Positions 43,721-52,836 of a stretch of 64,000 bases of DNA are shown piece by piece. Source of the stretch: Poindextera sp036494815 (GTDB lineage: Bacteria > Pseudomonadota > Alphaproteobacteria > Caulobacterales > Caulobacteraceae); assembly GCA_036494815.1 (NCBI GenBank), contig DASXNV010000112.1, forward strand, positions 1-64,000. Reading direction: 5' to 3'. The position numbers were made by a program, and so were the translations under genes. A model generated the notes under the pieces. The model searched no databases. It saw nothing but the letters and a program-made list of their open reading frames with translations, and was not told the origin of the DNA. Numbering within the stretch: the first letter of the stretch is position 1; every line of letters begins with the position of its first letter.

Positions 43721-44617
43721 ATGAACGAAGCGCGCGTCATCGACGGTCAGGCCTTTGCGGCGAGCTTGAGGAGCCGGATCGCGGAGGAAGTCGCCGCCCT
43801 GAAGCGCGACCACGACCTCAAGCCCGGCCTGGCCGTGGTGCTGGTGGGCGAGGATCCCGCCAGTCAGGTCTATGTGCGCAGCAAAGGCGAGCAGACCCTG
43901 GAAGCGGGCATGCATTCGTTGACGGTGCGCCTGCCGGCTGAAACCAGCCAGGAGGCCCTACTGAAGGTGGTCGCCGAGCTCAACGCCGACCCGGCCATCC
44001 ATGGGCTTCTGGTGCAGTTCCCGGTGCCGGACCACATCGATCCGTTGGCGATCCAGGCGGCCATCGATCCGGCCAAGGACGTGGACGGGCTCAACCCAGT
44101 CACCATCGGGTTGTTGGCCTCAGGCCAGCCGGCCCTGGCGCCGGCGACGCCGGTCGGCTGCATGTTGTTGCTTGAAGACGCCTTGGGGGATCTGCGGGGT
44201 CGCCATGCGGTGGTGATCGGGCGCTCGAACCTCGTGGGCAAACCCATCGCCCAGCTGTTGCTGCGCGCGGACTGCACTGTCACCATCGCTCACTCGCGCA
44301 CCCGCGACCTGCCCTCTGTCGCGCGCCTGGGCGACATCCTGGTCGCCGCGGTCGGCCGGCCCGAAATGGTGCGTGGCGATTGGATCAAGCCCGGCGCGGC
44401 GGTGATCGATGTGGGCATCAACCGCGTCCTCTCGCGCAAGCCCAAGGGCGCGGCGGAGGGTAAGACCATCCTGGTGGGTGACGTGCATTTCGAAGAAGCC
44501 AAGGCCGTCGCCGGCTGCATTACGCCGGTCCCGCGCGGCGTCGGCCCCATGACCGTCGCCTGCCTGCTCAAAAACACCCTGACCGCCGCCAAGCGGCAAG
44601 CCGGCCTGCCCGATTGA
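43721..44617 (+). CDS. folD: Bifunctional methylenetetrahydrofolate dehydrogenase/cyclohydrolase
   Basis: 298 residues. FolD interconverts 5,10-methylene-, methenyl- and 10-formyl-THF with NADP+. The catalytic lysine is in SQVYVRSKGEQ (Lys55, with Tyr51), the DVDGLNPV loop is present, and the nucleotide site reads GRSNLVGKPIAQLLL. The usual PCTPxG motif is PATPVG here, an Ala-for-Cys change beside the substrate site. ATG 43721 has GGAG six bases upstream; a TTG two codons earlier is less likely. It is monocistronic after eda. The next 59 bases to the convergent lipoprotein gene hold nothing I can identify. Confidence 0.94.
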   Translation: MNEARVIDGQAFAASLRSRIAEEVAALKRDHDLKPGLAVVLVGEDPASQVYVRSKGEQTLEAGMHSLTVRLPAETSQEALLKVVAELNADPAIHGLLVQFPVPDHIDPLAIQAAIDPAKDVDGLNPVTIGLLASGQPALAPATPVGCMLLLEDALGDLRGRHAVVIGRSNLVGKPIAQLLLRADCTVTIAHSRTRDLPSVARLGDILVAAVGRPEMVRGDWIKPGAAVIDVGINRVLSRKPKGAAEGKTILVGDVHFEEAKAVAGCITPVPRGVGPMTVACLLKNTLTAAKRQAGLPD

Positions 44618-44676
44618 TCGAGTTCAATCGGCCGCTGGAAACGCTACGCGAAGGGGTGAAGGACACCCAGGCGATC

Positions 44677-45330
44677 CTACGGGACGCTGGGCTGCTTTGA
44701 CGCCTCAGCGTTGGTCCAGGTGACGATCTGGCTCAGCACATCGGTCACCGCAGCGTCATAGCCAGGCACGATGGCGCTGACACGGTTGTCATCGACCTTC
44801 TTGCGGCTCTCGAACATCCGCACGGCTAGAGCCTTGCGATCCGCAATGTGTGTCAGGTTGGCGCGCACCCGGATCACCACGGTCGGCGCCCCGCCAGGTG
44901 CATCGGCGTAGCGGGTCTCGAAGGCCTCCACGTCCAGCCGCAGGCTGACCGGCGCGCTGACCAGTTCTCCTCGGCGCCCCAAACGCGCCGAACCGCTAGA
45001 CTGATCGAAGGCGTGGGATTCGGCTTCGTCGAACAGCACGGAGGCCGGTGCGATCCAACGAGCCTCGGCCACATAAGCCGCCTGATCACCGGTCATGGTC
45101 AGGATCCGGTCGCCGTCGGCCCCGCGATTGAAGTTTGTCGGCGCGCGGTAGACGGAGAAAGGCGCCGCAGCGCCAGCCGCTTGTGGCGCCTCGCTGGCCG
45201 CCACGTCGAATCGATAGAGCTGGGCCGGCTTGGTCGTGGGGAACAAGGTGACACACCCCGCGAGCGCCACGCTGAGGGTTAGGCTGCCGGTCAGCGCCAA
45301 GAGGCGGCGGAACGATCGTGGATGGATCAC
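44677..45330 (-). CDS. ABC-type transport auxiliary lipoprotein of MCE system
   Basis: 217-residue outer-membrane-type lipoprotein of the ABC_trans_aux (DUF330, PqiC-like) family. A lipobox SVALAGC places the lipidated cysteine near residue 26. The N-terminal domain contains the family-typical QLYRFDVAASEAP, and the C-terminal part forms a strand-rich domain that binds the MCE bridge. Start is GTG overlapping the MlaD-like stop as GTGA. It is the last gene of the four-gene minus-strand lipid transporter and probably anchors it at the outer membrane. Confidence 0.85.
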   Translation of the reverse strand: MIHPRSFRRLLALTGSLTLSVALAGCVTLFPTTKPAQLYRFDVAASEAPQAAGAAAPFSVYRAPTNFNRGADGDRILTMTGDQAAYVAEARWIAPASVLFDEAESHAFDQSSGSARLGRRGELVSAPVSLRLDVEAFETRYADAPGGAPTVVIRVRANLTHIADRKALAVRMFESRKKVDDNRVSAIVPGYDAAVTDVLSQIVTWTNAEASKQPSVP

Positions 45331-46265
45331 GGCTTCACCTGCACTTCTTTGGCGGGGGACTTGGAGACCAGCGCCTGGGGATTCTGTTCGATCTCGTTGA
45401 CCAGGCGGTTCAGCGATTCGGCGGTCTGCTGCAGCGAGGCCGCCGCCTGGGTCAGCTGCGGCAGGCCGGTGGTGGCGAAATCACCGGTGGGGCCCTGCAG
45501 CTTGGTGATCATCTGATGGGCCTGGATCGAGGTCGCCTTGATCTCGTCGGCGGCGTCGGCGACATCGTGCAGGGCGCGCTTGCCGTCGCCGCCGAGCATC
45601 TGCTGGCCGGAATCGGCGACCTGCTTCAGGCTCTGAGCGGCCTGGTCGATGCTCTTGACCGCATTGTCGGCGTCTTCGATCACCGCCTTGCGCTGGCGCA
45701 GTTCGTCGGTGACCGCCTGCACATTATGCATGCTGGCGGTCAGGCTCTTGATATTGTCGTCGGACAGAATGCGGTTGATCCGGTTTAGGGCGTCGACCGT
45801 CGCCGCCAGAACGGTGCCGCTGCCTTGCAAGAGATCGGACAGGGCGCTGGATTTGCTGGCGATCACCGGCTTGGTCCCCTTGGGCACGGTGGTCTTGAGC
45901 AGAGGCTTGCTGGCTGTGCCCGCGGTGATCTGGATGTAGTTGACCCCGGTGATGCCCTGGGGTTCCAAAGTGGCGTAGCTATCGGTGCGGATCGGCACGT
46001 CCGAGGTCACCCGCACGGTCGCCACCACATTGGCGGGATTGACCTTGTCGAGGGCGATCTTGCTCACCTCACCGACCTTGATGCCGTTGAAATGCACCTC
46101 GCCGCCCTCGGAAATGCCCCGCACCGGCCCGACGAAGTTGATGTCGTAAAGATCGTATTCCTTGGTGAACTGAAAGCGGGCCAGCCAGAAGGCGAACACC
46201 ACCATCCCCAGGAACAGCAGGATGGACGCTATGCCCACCAGGGCGTAGTTGGCGTTTCGTTCCAT
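45327..46265 (-). CDS. MCE-family periplasmic lipid-binding subunit (MlaD-like)
   Basis: 312 residues. One N-terminal membrane helix (ALVGIASILLFLGMVVFAFW), one MCE domain (about residues 40-120, with GPVRGISEGGEVHFNGIKVG), then a long helical region rich in Gln, Ala and Lys with coiled-coil character and a lysine-proline tail. This is longer than E. coli MlaD (183), resembling single-MCE proteins of the alphaproteobacterial LinM type. It overlaps mlaF by one base and the lipoprotein gene by four. Probably a phospholipid or hydrophobic-compound shuttle. Confidence 0.9.
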   Translation of the reverse strand: MERNANYALVGIASILLFLGMVVFAFWLARFQFTKEYDLYDINFVGPVRGISEGGEVHFNGIKVGEVSKIALDKVNPANVVATVRVTSDVPIRTDSYATLEPQGITGVNYIQITAGTASKPLLKTTVPKGTKPVIASKSSALSDLLQGSGTVLAATVDALNRINRILSDDNIKSLTASMHNVQAVTDELRQRKAVIEDADNAVKSIDQAAQSLKQVADSGQQMLGGDGKRALHDVADAADEIKATSIQAHQMITKLQGPTGDFATTGLPQLTQAAASLQQTAESLNRLVNEIEQNPQALVSKSPAKEVQVKP

Positions 46266-47077
46266 CAGGGCGCTCCTCGCGCAGTCTGGGCGCTCGACGC
46301 GGCGCGTCCGCGCGGACCCAGGAAATATTGCTTGATCCAGGGATGGTCCGACTTTTCCAGTTCGGCGATCGTGCCCACGGCCACCACCTTCTTGTCAGCG
46401 ATCACCGCGACCCGGTCACAGATGGCGTGCAGGGTGTCGAGATCGTGCGTGATCATGAACACAGTCAGGTTCAAGGCGTCCGACAACTCGCCGATCAGGG
46501 TGTCGAAAGCCGCGGCCGAGATCGGGTCCAGACCCGAGGTGGGCTCGTCGAGAAACAGCAGATTGGGGTCGAGCGCCAAGGCCCGGGCCAGCGCCGCGCG
46601 TTTGATCATGCCCCCGGACAGTTCGGCGGGCTTCAGATCTCCAGCCTCGGGCGGCAGGCCAGCCAGGGCGATCTTCATGTCCGACAGCTCGGCGATCAGA
46701 TCGTGGGCCAGTTCAGTGTGCTCGATCAGCGGCGCGGAGACGTTCTCGCGAACGGTCAGGTTGGAGAACAAGGCGCCGGCCTGAAACAGCACGCCCCAGT
46801 TCTTCTCGATTATGCCCCAATCGGCGTCGCTCGCCTGTTCGAGATCATAGCCGAAGATCTTGACCGAGCCGCCGTCCGGCTCCTTCAACCCGATCAGGGT
46901 GTTGAGCAGTACCGATTTGCCGGCCCCGGAACCACCCACGACACCCAAGACTTCGCCCCGACGCACCACCAGGTCCAGACCCTGGTGGATGACGTGGTCA
47001 CCAAAGCGCGACACCAAGCCTTCGACGACAATCGGCTCAGCGGCGTCCTGGTCTGCTGTTGGCGGGGAATCGCTCAT
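46265..47077 (-). CDS. ABC transporter ATPase of MCE lipid transport system (MlaF-like)
   Basis: 270 residues. Walker A GGSGAGKSVLLN, signature LSGGMIKRAALARAL and Walker B LLFLDEPTSGLDP are intact, and the H-loop follows in MITHDLDTL. The FGDHVIHQGLDL N-terminus is typical of MlaF. It powers the adjacent permease. The C-terminus extends past the ABC core with a short Ala-rich tail. It overlaps both neighbours, so the operon is translated as a unit. Confidence 0.93.
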   Translation of the reverse strand: MSDSPPTADQDAAEPIVVEGLVSRFGDHVIHQGLDLVVRRGEVLGVVGGSGAGKSVLLNTLIGLKEPDGGSVKIFGYDLEQASDADWGIIEKNWGVLFQAGALFSNLTVRENVSAPLIEHTELAHDLIAELSDMKIALAGLPPEAGDLKPAELSGGMIKRAALARALALDPNLLFLDEPTSGLDPISAAAFDTLIGELSDALNLTVFMITHDLDTLHAICDRVAVIADKKVVAVGTIAELEKSDHPWIKQYFLGPRGRAASSAQTARGAP

Positions 47078-48189
47078 ACGTTGAGTTTCATGTAGACAAG
47101 GGCGAAGACCGCGTCGATCAGGATGATCGAAAAGATGGCGTGCACCACCGCGGTGGTCACCCGCTTGCCCAGGGATTCAACGTCCCCGCCCACCTCCATG
47201 CCTTGACGGCAACCGATTCCGGCGATGGCGATGGCCATCACCGGCGCCTTGGACATGCCGATCCAGAAATGGGTGGCGCCGACATTTTCGACGATCCGCT
47301 GCAGGAAAAAGCCGGGACTAAGGTCAAGCACGGACCAACTGACCACGAGCCCCCCCGCCAGACCAGCCAAGGTGGCCACGAAGGTGAGCAGCGGAATGGT
47401 CAGCAGCATGGCGATGAAGCGGGGCAACACCAGGGCTTCGAATGGGTCCACGCCCATGGTGTTCATGGCGTCGATCTCCTGGTTCATCTTCATCGCCCCG
47501 ATCTCGGCCGCGAAGCTGGACGCTGAACGACCGGCGAGCAGGACGGCGGTGATGACGATATTGAACTCGCGCATCACGGCGATGCCGATCAGCTCCACCG
47601 CAAAGACCTGGGCGCCGAACTGGGCCAGTTCGTCCGCACCCAGAAACCCGACCACAGCGCCGATGAAGAAGGTGGTGACGGCGACGATCGGAATTGCGTC
47701 CAACCCGGTGCGCTCGGCCAGACTGAAACAGGCCGCCCAGCGAACCCGGCGGGGATTGAGAATCAGCCGGCCGACCGCCACCAACAGATGACCGAAGAAG
47801 ACCATGGTTTCGTAGAAGTGTTTGGCCACATCCACCAGGCCACGACCCAACCGCTCGACCAGGGCGTAGAGCGACCAGGGCCGGCGCTGGCCCACGGGCG
47901 CCGCCTTGACCGCGTGGGACACCAGTTCGAACAGGCGCCCGACCGCAGGCGAGGTCTGCAAGCCGTCCTTGGCGATCCGCCCCTGCCCCGCGCGTAGGAT
48001 GGCGAAGGCCCCCGCCGTGTCGCAACGGTTCATCTGCGTCAGGTCAAAGCGGATCTCACGCTCTTCCTTCAGGGCCGACTTCAGGCGCGACGCCGCCTGA
48101 TTGAGATTGATGGCGGTCCAGTCGCCGGTCAACGTGACCCACTGCGCGCCGTCATGGGTGCGCAGGTCGAATTCGGCGGGTCGATCCAT
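47074..48189 (-). CDS. MCE-system permease with N-terminal STAS domain (MlaE-like)
   Basis: 371 residues. The first hundred residues form a STAS-like domain (FDLTQMNRCDTAGAFAILRAG), covering the role of separate MlaB. The rest is a MlaE permease with five to six membrane helices; EIGAMKMNQEIDAMNTMGVDPFEALVLPR is the conserved coupling region, shortened here to key residues EIGAMK and EQIDAMN-like. Start ATG 48189 is chosen over an upstream GTG at 48258 because the STAS fold begins at once. It heads the operon mlaE-mlaF-mlaD-lipoprotein. Substrate is probably phospholipid. Confidence 0.9.
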   Translation of the reverse strand: MDRPAEFDLRTHDGAQWVTLTGDWTAINLNQAASRLKSALKEEREIRFDLTQMNRCDTAGAFAILRAGQGRIAKDGLQTSPAVGRLFELVSHAVKAAPVGQRRPWSLYALVERLGRGLVDVAKHFYETMVFFGHLLVAVGRLILNPRRVRWAACFSLAERTGLDAIPIVAVTTFFIGAVVGFLGADELAQFGAQVFAVELIGIAVMREFNIVITAVLLAGRSASSFAAEIGAMKMNQEIDAMNTMGVDPFEALVLPRFIAMLLTIPLLTFVATLAGLAGGLVVSWSVLDLSPGFFLQRIVENVGATHFWIGMSKAPVMAIAIAGIGCRQGMEVGGDVESLGKRVTTAVVHAIFSIILIDAVFALVYMKLNV

Positions 48190-48368
48190 GGAAAACCGTC
48201 TACTCCGCTCACGTCCGTCCGCCGCCAGCGGCCCTTGAGTAACCTGTAGCCTGACCACCGGTTCCGCATTGGCGCGCTGGCGAGCTTAACCACATTTTGC
48301 GCGGCGGACTTAAGCACAATCTGCCTGCGCCGCCTTATGACCGCAGCATGGCGGCTGAGCCTGGGCCT

Positions 48369-49387
48369 TCAGTCGTCGCCGTAGAGCGCATTCCAAGGAT
48401 CGATCCTCTCCGTGACCACCTGATCCACCGTAAGCGCCGGATAGCCTATCGAGCCGCCGGCGCTGGCCTCCCAGGCCGACGCCACCATGTCCCGCAACTG
48501 CGCCGACGCCGCCGCAATCCGCGCCACGACGAAGGGTTCGCCCGCGGGATTGAGACCAGCCAAGCCACCGGCCTTCTGCATTTCATAGAAGGGGATGACC
48601 GTCGCAGCGGTCTCAGCCAGATATTGCGCTGTGCAGGCCTCGATTGGCGCACAGGGCTTGACCGCGGGCATGGCCGCGCGCACGGCGCCCTCGCTCACCC
48701 ACTGGCGCACGAAGGCACCCTCGAAGGGCGCATGCACCCGTTCCTGAGTATAGCCGTTCGGGTGGGGAAATCGCCCCAGCCATTATAGTGCACGCTCACA
48801 TGCAGGGGCTGGCTGGCGTCGCCCACATAGTGGGCCCAGACGCCCAGATCGTGAACGGTCAGGGCCTCGCGCCGCTTCAGGTCCGCCTTCAGCCACGCTT
48901 TGCGCCTGGGATCGGCCTCGCGGGGGATGGTGGCGGTCAACACCCGCCAGTAGGTGAAATCCTTGGCCAGTTGCTGCCAGCCATCGATGATCGAATAGGG
49001 CAGCCAGCCGGCGTGGGCGCTCTCGGCCCCCACGGCGCGCAGGGCCGCCTCATAGTCGGTGCGGGTCGCGGGCAAGGCGGACAGGGCCGGACCGCCCAGA
49101 ACCTTGCCGTCATCGTCCACATCGACGAAGTGGGCCCCGTCACGGAAATTGTCATGGGCCTTGCCGGCGCCGCGCCAGCGGTCGGGCTCCCGGGCAAGCT
49201 CGCCGATGGCCTCGATCGCCTCTTCGCTGCGCAAAAAACGTGGCAGGTTGTCGGGCAACGCCGCGACACCGAGACGCCCGATAATCCGGTGGCCCGTCGA
49301 GCCCCAGGCGCGTACTGCGCTGGCTGGAGCCGCCAGGGCGACAGTGATGGCCAGGACAGCGGCGGATCGACGCAAGAGCCAGGTCAT
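48369..49387 (-). pseudogene. S1/P1-nuclease family gene split by a single-base frameshift
   Basis: From ATG 49387 (AGGGAG eight bases upstream) the frame encodes a signal peptide and an S1/P1 nuclease-like domain. The mature N-terminus starts AWGSTGHRIIG and continues with DGAHFVDVD and VWAHYVGDASQPLHV. Translation then runs into a wrong frame after GWGDFP. A shift of one base restores the expected HPNGYTQERVHAPFEG and about 120 more residues up to the stop at 48369. The shift falls in the run GGGG at 48764-48767 on the plus strand (a C-run in the gene), where one base appears to be missing. This is either a real inactivating mutation or a homopolymer sequencing error. Confidence 0.85.
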
Positions 49388-49462
49388 CAAACAATACTCC
49401 CTGACCTTCAGACGGCACGTCTATGGCGAGTTGATACGACCGGTATGTGAAGGGCGAACTGT

Positions 49463-50053
49463 TCAGTCGCGAATATCGAGCGCCTGCTCCACGCGCGCAA
49501 TCCAAGCCTGGACCGCGGGATAACGCGCCAGATCAAAGCCCCCGTCGCCGGCCATCCGTGTGTAGGCCACGAGCGCCACATCGGCGAGGCTGACCGCCTC
49601 CCCAACCAGGAAACTCGAATCGGCAAGGCCCGATTCGAGCCGCGCCAGGGCGTCGTTTGCGCGCTCGACCAGCCGCGGCTCGAGGCTGGCGACCAGCTCG
49701 CCCAAGTATTTCACCTTGAACCGGGCCACCGCCACATAGGGTTCGTGGCTGTACTGCTCCCAAAACAGCCATTCAAACATGCGCGCACGATCGTAGGCGT
49801 CCGTGGGAATCAGGTCCGAGCCCTCGGCCATGTGAAGAATGATGGCGTTGGACTGGGCCAGGGCGCGGCCGTCGGCCAAAATCACCACGGGAACCTGCCC
49901 TGCGGGATTTATCCCCAGAAATTCCGGGGTGCGGGTCTCCCCGGTGAGAACGCCAGTTTCGATCCAGTCATAGGCCAGGCCCAGACGGTCGGCGGTCCAT
50001 TTCACCTTAAGGCAGTTGCCGGAAATGGAGTCTCCGAAAACGCGCATAGCCAT
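49463..50053 (-). CDS. Glutathione S-transferase family protein
   Basis: 196 residues. An N-terminal thioredoxin-like domain (MRVFGDSISGNCLKVKW, with GQVPVVILADG and AQSNAIILHMAEG, the glutathione-binding Ser in the QSNAI turn) is followed by an all-helical C-terminal domain (SLADVALVAYTRMAGDGGFDL). This is a cytosolic GST fold. ATG 50053 follows AGGGGA at seven bases; the second ATG at 50047 is possible. The open frame upstream is not coding. It is divergent from the 3D-domain gene. Substrate is unknown. Confidence 0.9.
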   Translation of the reverse strand: MAMRVFGDSISGNCLKVKWTADRLGLAYDWIETGVLTGETRTPEFLGINPAGQVPVVILADGRALAQSNAIILHMAEGSDLIPTDAYDRARMFEWLFWEQYSHEPYVAVARFKVKYLGELVASLEPRLVERANDALARLESGLADSSFLVGEAVSLADVALVAYTRMAGDGGFDLARYPAVQAWIARVEQALDIRD

Positions 50054-50197
50054 TCTGCGATCCCCTTTCGTTCTGCATCTAGTGTGCGCGGGGCTCAACG
50101 CCAAGCCTGCTGGTGGGGCCAAATGGGGTTGACCCACAGGTTTTGGCCTGTAGGACTCCCGCCCACGATTGAGACGAGAAACAACAGGGGGGCGCTG

Positions 50198-50713
50198 ATG
50201 AAGCGTATCCTGGCATGCCTCGCCGCGTTGGCGCTGCCCGCTTTCGCCTTTGGCGCCGAACCGCTCCCGCCGGGTTATGACCCGATCGGCGATGCTATCG
50301 CTTCCACCCAAAATTCGGTCGAGAAGCCGTCAGACTGGAGTCTGAAGGTCAGCCTCTACCATGCCGGCCCCGGCATGGGCTCGCGCGATTCCCTGGGCTG
50401 CCCGGTGTCGCCCATGCGCACGGTGGCGGTAGATCCTGCGATCGTCGCCCGGCATTCGATCATCTATATCAAGGAGACCGCCGGCCTGCCCCTGCCCGAC
50501 GGCGGCGTGCATGACGGCTTCTGGTTCGCCTCGGACATCGGCGGCGGCATCAAGGGTGATCGCATCGATCTGTTCACCGGCCGCGGCGCGGCGTCGATGA
50601 AGGCCTTGGCTACGGTCAATATGCGCGCCGTAACCGTCACCAAGGTCGGTTCGTTCGAGGGATGTCCGCCCACGGACGGCGGCGCGGTCGCCAAGCTGGC
50701 CGACGCCCGATAG
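50198..50713 (+). CDS. Secreted 3D-domain protein
   Basis: 171 residues: a signal peptide (MKRILACLAALALPAFAFGA) and a small beta-barrel domain. The end of the domain shows the three conserved aspartates of the 3D family in VDPAIVARHS, ASDIGGGIKGDRIDLFTG. This domain occurs at the C-terminus of MltA lytic transglycosylases and in cell-wall proteins. A complete MltA is not present, only this barrel. ATG 50198 lies 484 bases before the stop codon end and is preceded by ACAGGGGGGCG. A role in peptidoglycan processing is plausible but unproven. Confidence 0.75.
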   Translation: MKRILACLAALALPAFAFGAEPLPPGYDPIGDAIASTQNSVEKPSDWSLKVSLYHAGPGMGSRDSLGCPVSPMRTVAVDPAIVARHSIIYIKETAGLPLPDGGVHDGFWFASDIGGGIKGDRIDLFTGRGAASMKALATVNMRAVTVTKVGSFEGCPPTDGGAVAKLADAR

Positions 50714-50727
50714 TGAGCGGGCCGGCC

Positions 50728-51546
50728 TCAGGTCTCGACGAAGGCCCGTTCCAGCACGAAATCGCCAGGGCTCGACACTGCGCCCTCTTCGAAACCGCGC
50801 GCCAGCAGCATGGCCTTCAGGTCGGCCAGCACCGAGGGGCCGCCGCACAGCATCAGTCGGTCCTGGGCCGGGTCGATTTCCGGCAGGCCGATATCGTTGA
50901 ACAGCTGGCCCGACTGGATCAGATCGGTGATCCGGCCCTGATTGACGAACGGCTCGCGGGTCACTGACGGATAGTAGATCAGCTTGGGCGCCACCAGCTC
51001 ACCCAGATCCGGATCGTTGGGCAGGTCGTGGGACAGAAATTCGCGATAGTTCAGGTCGGCGACCTCGCGCACCGTATGGGTGACGATAACCTTTTCGAAC
51101 CGCTCATAGACCTCGGGGTCGCGCGCCAGGCCCAGGAACGGGGCCAGGCCTGTGCCGGTGCCCACCAGATACAGATTGCGGCCGGGGCGCAGGCCATCGA
51201 GCACCAGGGTGCCGGTGGGCTTCTTGCCGATCAGGATCTCGTCGCCTTCCTTGATCTGCCGCAGGCGCGACGTCAGCGGACCGTCCTCGACCTTGATCGA
51301 ATAGAATTCCAGCTCGTCGGCCCAGTTGGGGCTGGCGATGGAATAGGCGCGCAGCAGCGGCTTGCCGTCGACCTCAAGGCCCAGCATCACGAACTGGCCG
51401 GTGATGAAGCGGAAACTTGGATCGCGCGTGGTCCGCAGCGAAAACAGGCTGTCGGTCCAGTGCTTCACCCAGGTCACGCGTTCAACATTGAAGGCCCCAC
51501 GGGCCTTCGCCGCGGCAGGGGCCGGGGCGGCTACGGCGTCAGTCAT
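50728..51546 (-). CDS. fpr: Ferredoxin-NADP+ reductase
   Basis: 272 residues from ATG 51546. FAD-binding RAYSIASPNW, NADP-binding VGTGTGLAPF and the C-terminal LCGGPSVLADLKAM and FVLERAFVET are typical of bacterial FPR. It passes electrons between NADPH and ferredoxin or flavodoxin. It is last in the sulfite-reduction operon, 35 bases after cysH, and could supply electrons to CysI through ferredoxin. A role in oxidative stress defence, as for E. coli Fpr, is also possible. The Ala/Pro-rich N-terminus is variable. Confidence 0.93.
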   Translation of the reverse strand: MTDAVAAPAPAAAKARGAFNVERVTWVKHWTDSLFSLRTTRDPSFRFITGQFVMLGLEVDGKPLLRAYSIASPNWADELEFYSIKVEDGPLTSRLRQIKEGDEILIGKKPTGTLVLDGLRPGRNLYLVGTGTGLAPFLGLARDPEVYERFEKVIVTHTVREVADLNYREFLSHDLPNDPDLGELVAPKLIYYPSVTREPFVNQGRITDLIQSGQLFNDIGLPEIDPAQDRLMLCGGPSVLADLKAMLLARGFEEGAVSSPGDFVLERAFVET

Positions 51547-51581
51547 TCTTGGTCCAACTCTAGAAAATTTCCGGCGACGTA

Positions 51582-52319
51582 TCAGATATCGCCGCCGACT
51601 TCGACAGCTTGTGTCGCCCGGGGCGTATGTATGCCGCATTCTGTCTTTTGCGAGCCCGCCCAGCGGCCGGCGCGCTCATCCTGGCCCTCTTCCACCGGAT
51701 TGGTGCAGGGCCAGCAGCCGATCGAGGGGTAGCCGAAGGCCACCAGGGGGTGCGCCGGGAGGTCGTGCTCGACGGCGTAGGCCTCGATCTGTTCCTTGGA
51801 CCAGTTGGCCAGGGGATTGAACTTGACCTGATGCTCTCCCTGCTCGACCACCTGCAAGCGCAGGCGATCGCCGCCCTGGAAGCGCTTGCGGCCGGTGATC
51901 CAACCCTCGTAGCCCTTCAGCGCACGGTCCAGAGGCAGCACCTTGCGGATGTTGCAGCAGGCGTCGGTGTCACTCTTCCACAGGTCGGCGTTCTGGTCGT
52001 GCAGGGCGATGTCCTGGAACTGCGGGCGCAGGTCGCGCACATCGGTCAGGCCAAGCTTGGCCGCCAGTTGCTTGCGATAGTCCAGGGTCTGGCCGAACAG
52101 CATGCCGGTGTCGAGAAACAGCACGGTGATGTTCGGGTCGATCTGGGCCGCCATGTGCAGCAGCACCGCCGATTCCGAACCAAACGAGGAGACCAGGGCG
52201 ATACGATCGCCGTAACGCTCAATCGCCGCCCGCAGGATCGCCTGCGGCTCGGCGTCACGCAGGCGCGCGTTCAGCTCGCCAACCTCGTCGACGACGATTT
52301 CAGAGCCTTCATAGGCCAT
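51582..52319 (-). CDS. cysH: Adenylyl-sulfate (APS) reductase, CysH type
   Basis: 245 residues. It reduces adenylyl-sulfate to sulfite with thioredoxin. The pairs DACCNIRK and GCWPCTNPV form the CC and CxxC ligands of a 4Fe-4S cluster, which marks an APS rather than a PAPS reductase. The catalytic cysteine is in KTECGIH near the C-terminus, and the phosphate-binding loop reads VSSFGSESAVLLH. ATG 52319 has GGAG seven bases upstream; another ATG at 52325 is too close to it. It overlaps the end of the DUF934 gene by 11 bases. Confidence 0.95.
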   Translation of the reverse strand: MAYEGSEIVVDEVGELNARLRDAEPQAILRAAIERYGDRIALVSSFGSESAVLLHMAAQIDPNITVLFLDTGMLFGQTLDYRKQLAAKLGLTDVRDLRPQFQDIALHDQNADLWKSDTDACCNIRKVLPLDRALKGYEGWITGRKRFQGGDRLRLQVVEQGEHQVKFNPLANWSKEQIEAYAVEHDLPAHPLVAFGYPSIGCWPCTNPVEEGQDERAGRWAGSQKTECGIHTPRATQAVEVGGDI

Positions 52320-52836
52320 GATCATCTCCCACGCCCGCGAGGGCGCGTTCTTCAAAGGCGGGTTCGCGTACATCGGCAGCGCGTTGGTAGACGTGGCGGT
52401 AGCGTCGGGTCGCCTCCGTCCATTGCTGAGACGAAGAGTCGTCGGCCGGAACGAAGCTGTCGAAGCCGCAGCGGACCATGAACAGCGCCTGCTCACGCAG
52501 CACGTCGCCCATCGCCCTCACCTCGCCCGCATAGCCGAACCGCTCGCGCAAAAGCCTGGCGGAGGTATAGGGCCGCCCGTCGCGAAACTTGGCGAAATTG
52601 AGCGCCACCACCGGAATGGTCGGCAGGTCGTAGGCCAAGTCCTCGACCGCTTCATGCGGCTCGAGGCGCACGCCTACCAGACGGCAGGCTGAAGCAAGGG
52701 CCTCGCCCTCAGCCTGGAACCGGTTCAGGGAGACGATCACGTCGCCTTCAGGAACCGGCTCGTCGTCGGCGACCAGGGTGAAACGATCGTCGGCCGCGTA
52801 GAATCGGCCGTCTTCAAGCCTAATGAGCTGCGACAT
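52309..52836 (-). CDS. DUF934 family protein (sulfite reductase associated)
   Basis: 175 residues of the DUF934 family, recognised by LNRFQAEGEAL, VALNFAKFRDGRPYTSARLLRERFGY and GEVRAMGDVLREQ. DUF934 genes sit next to cysI and cysH in many alpha- and betaproteobacteria and are thought to help sulfite reduction, perhaps as an electron-transfer or assembly partner; the reaction is not known. ATG 52836 follows AAGGAAGC and overlaps the cysI end by 17 bases. Confidence 0.88.
   Translation of the reverse strand: MSQLIRLEDGRFYAADDRFTLVADDEPVPEGDVIVSLNRFQAEGEALASACRLVGVRLEPHEAVEDLAYDLPTIPVVALNFAKFRDGRPYTSARLLRERFGYAGEVRAMGDVLREQALFMVRCGFDSFVPADDSSSQQWTEATRRYRHVYQRAADVREPAFEERALAGVGDDHGL

Noticed and set aside
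50198..50713. Complete MltA lytic transglycosylase
   Set aside because: Only the 3D-type barrel is present; the MltA catalytic domain is missing.
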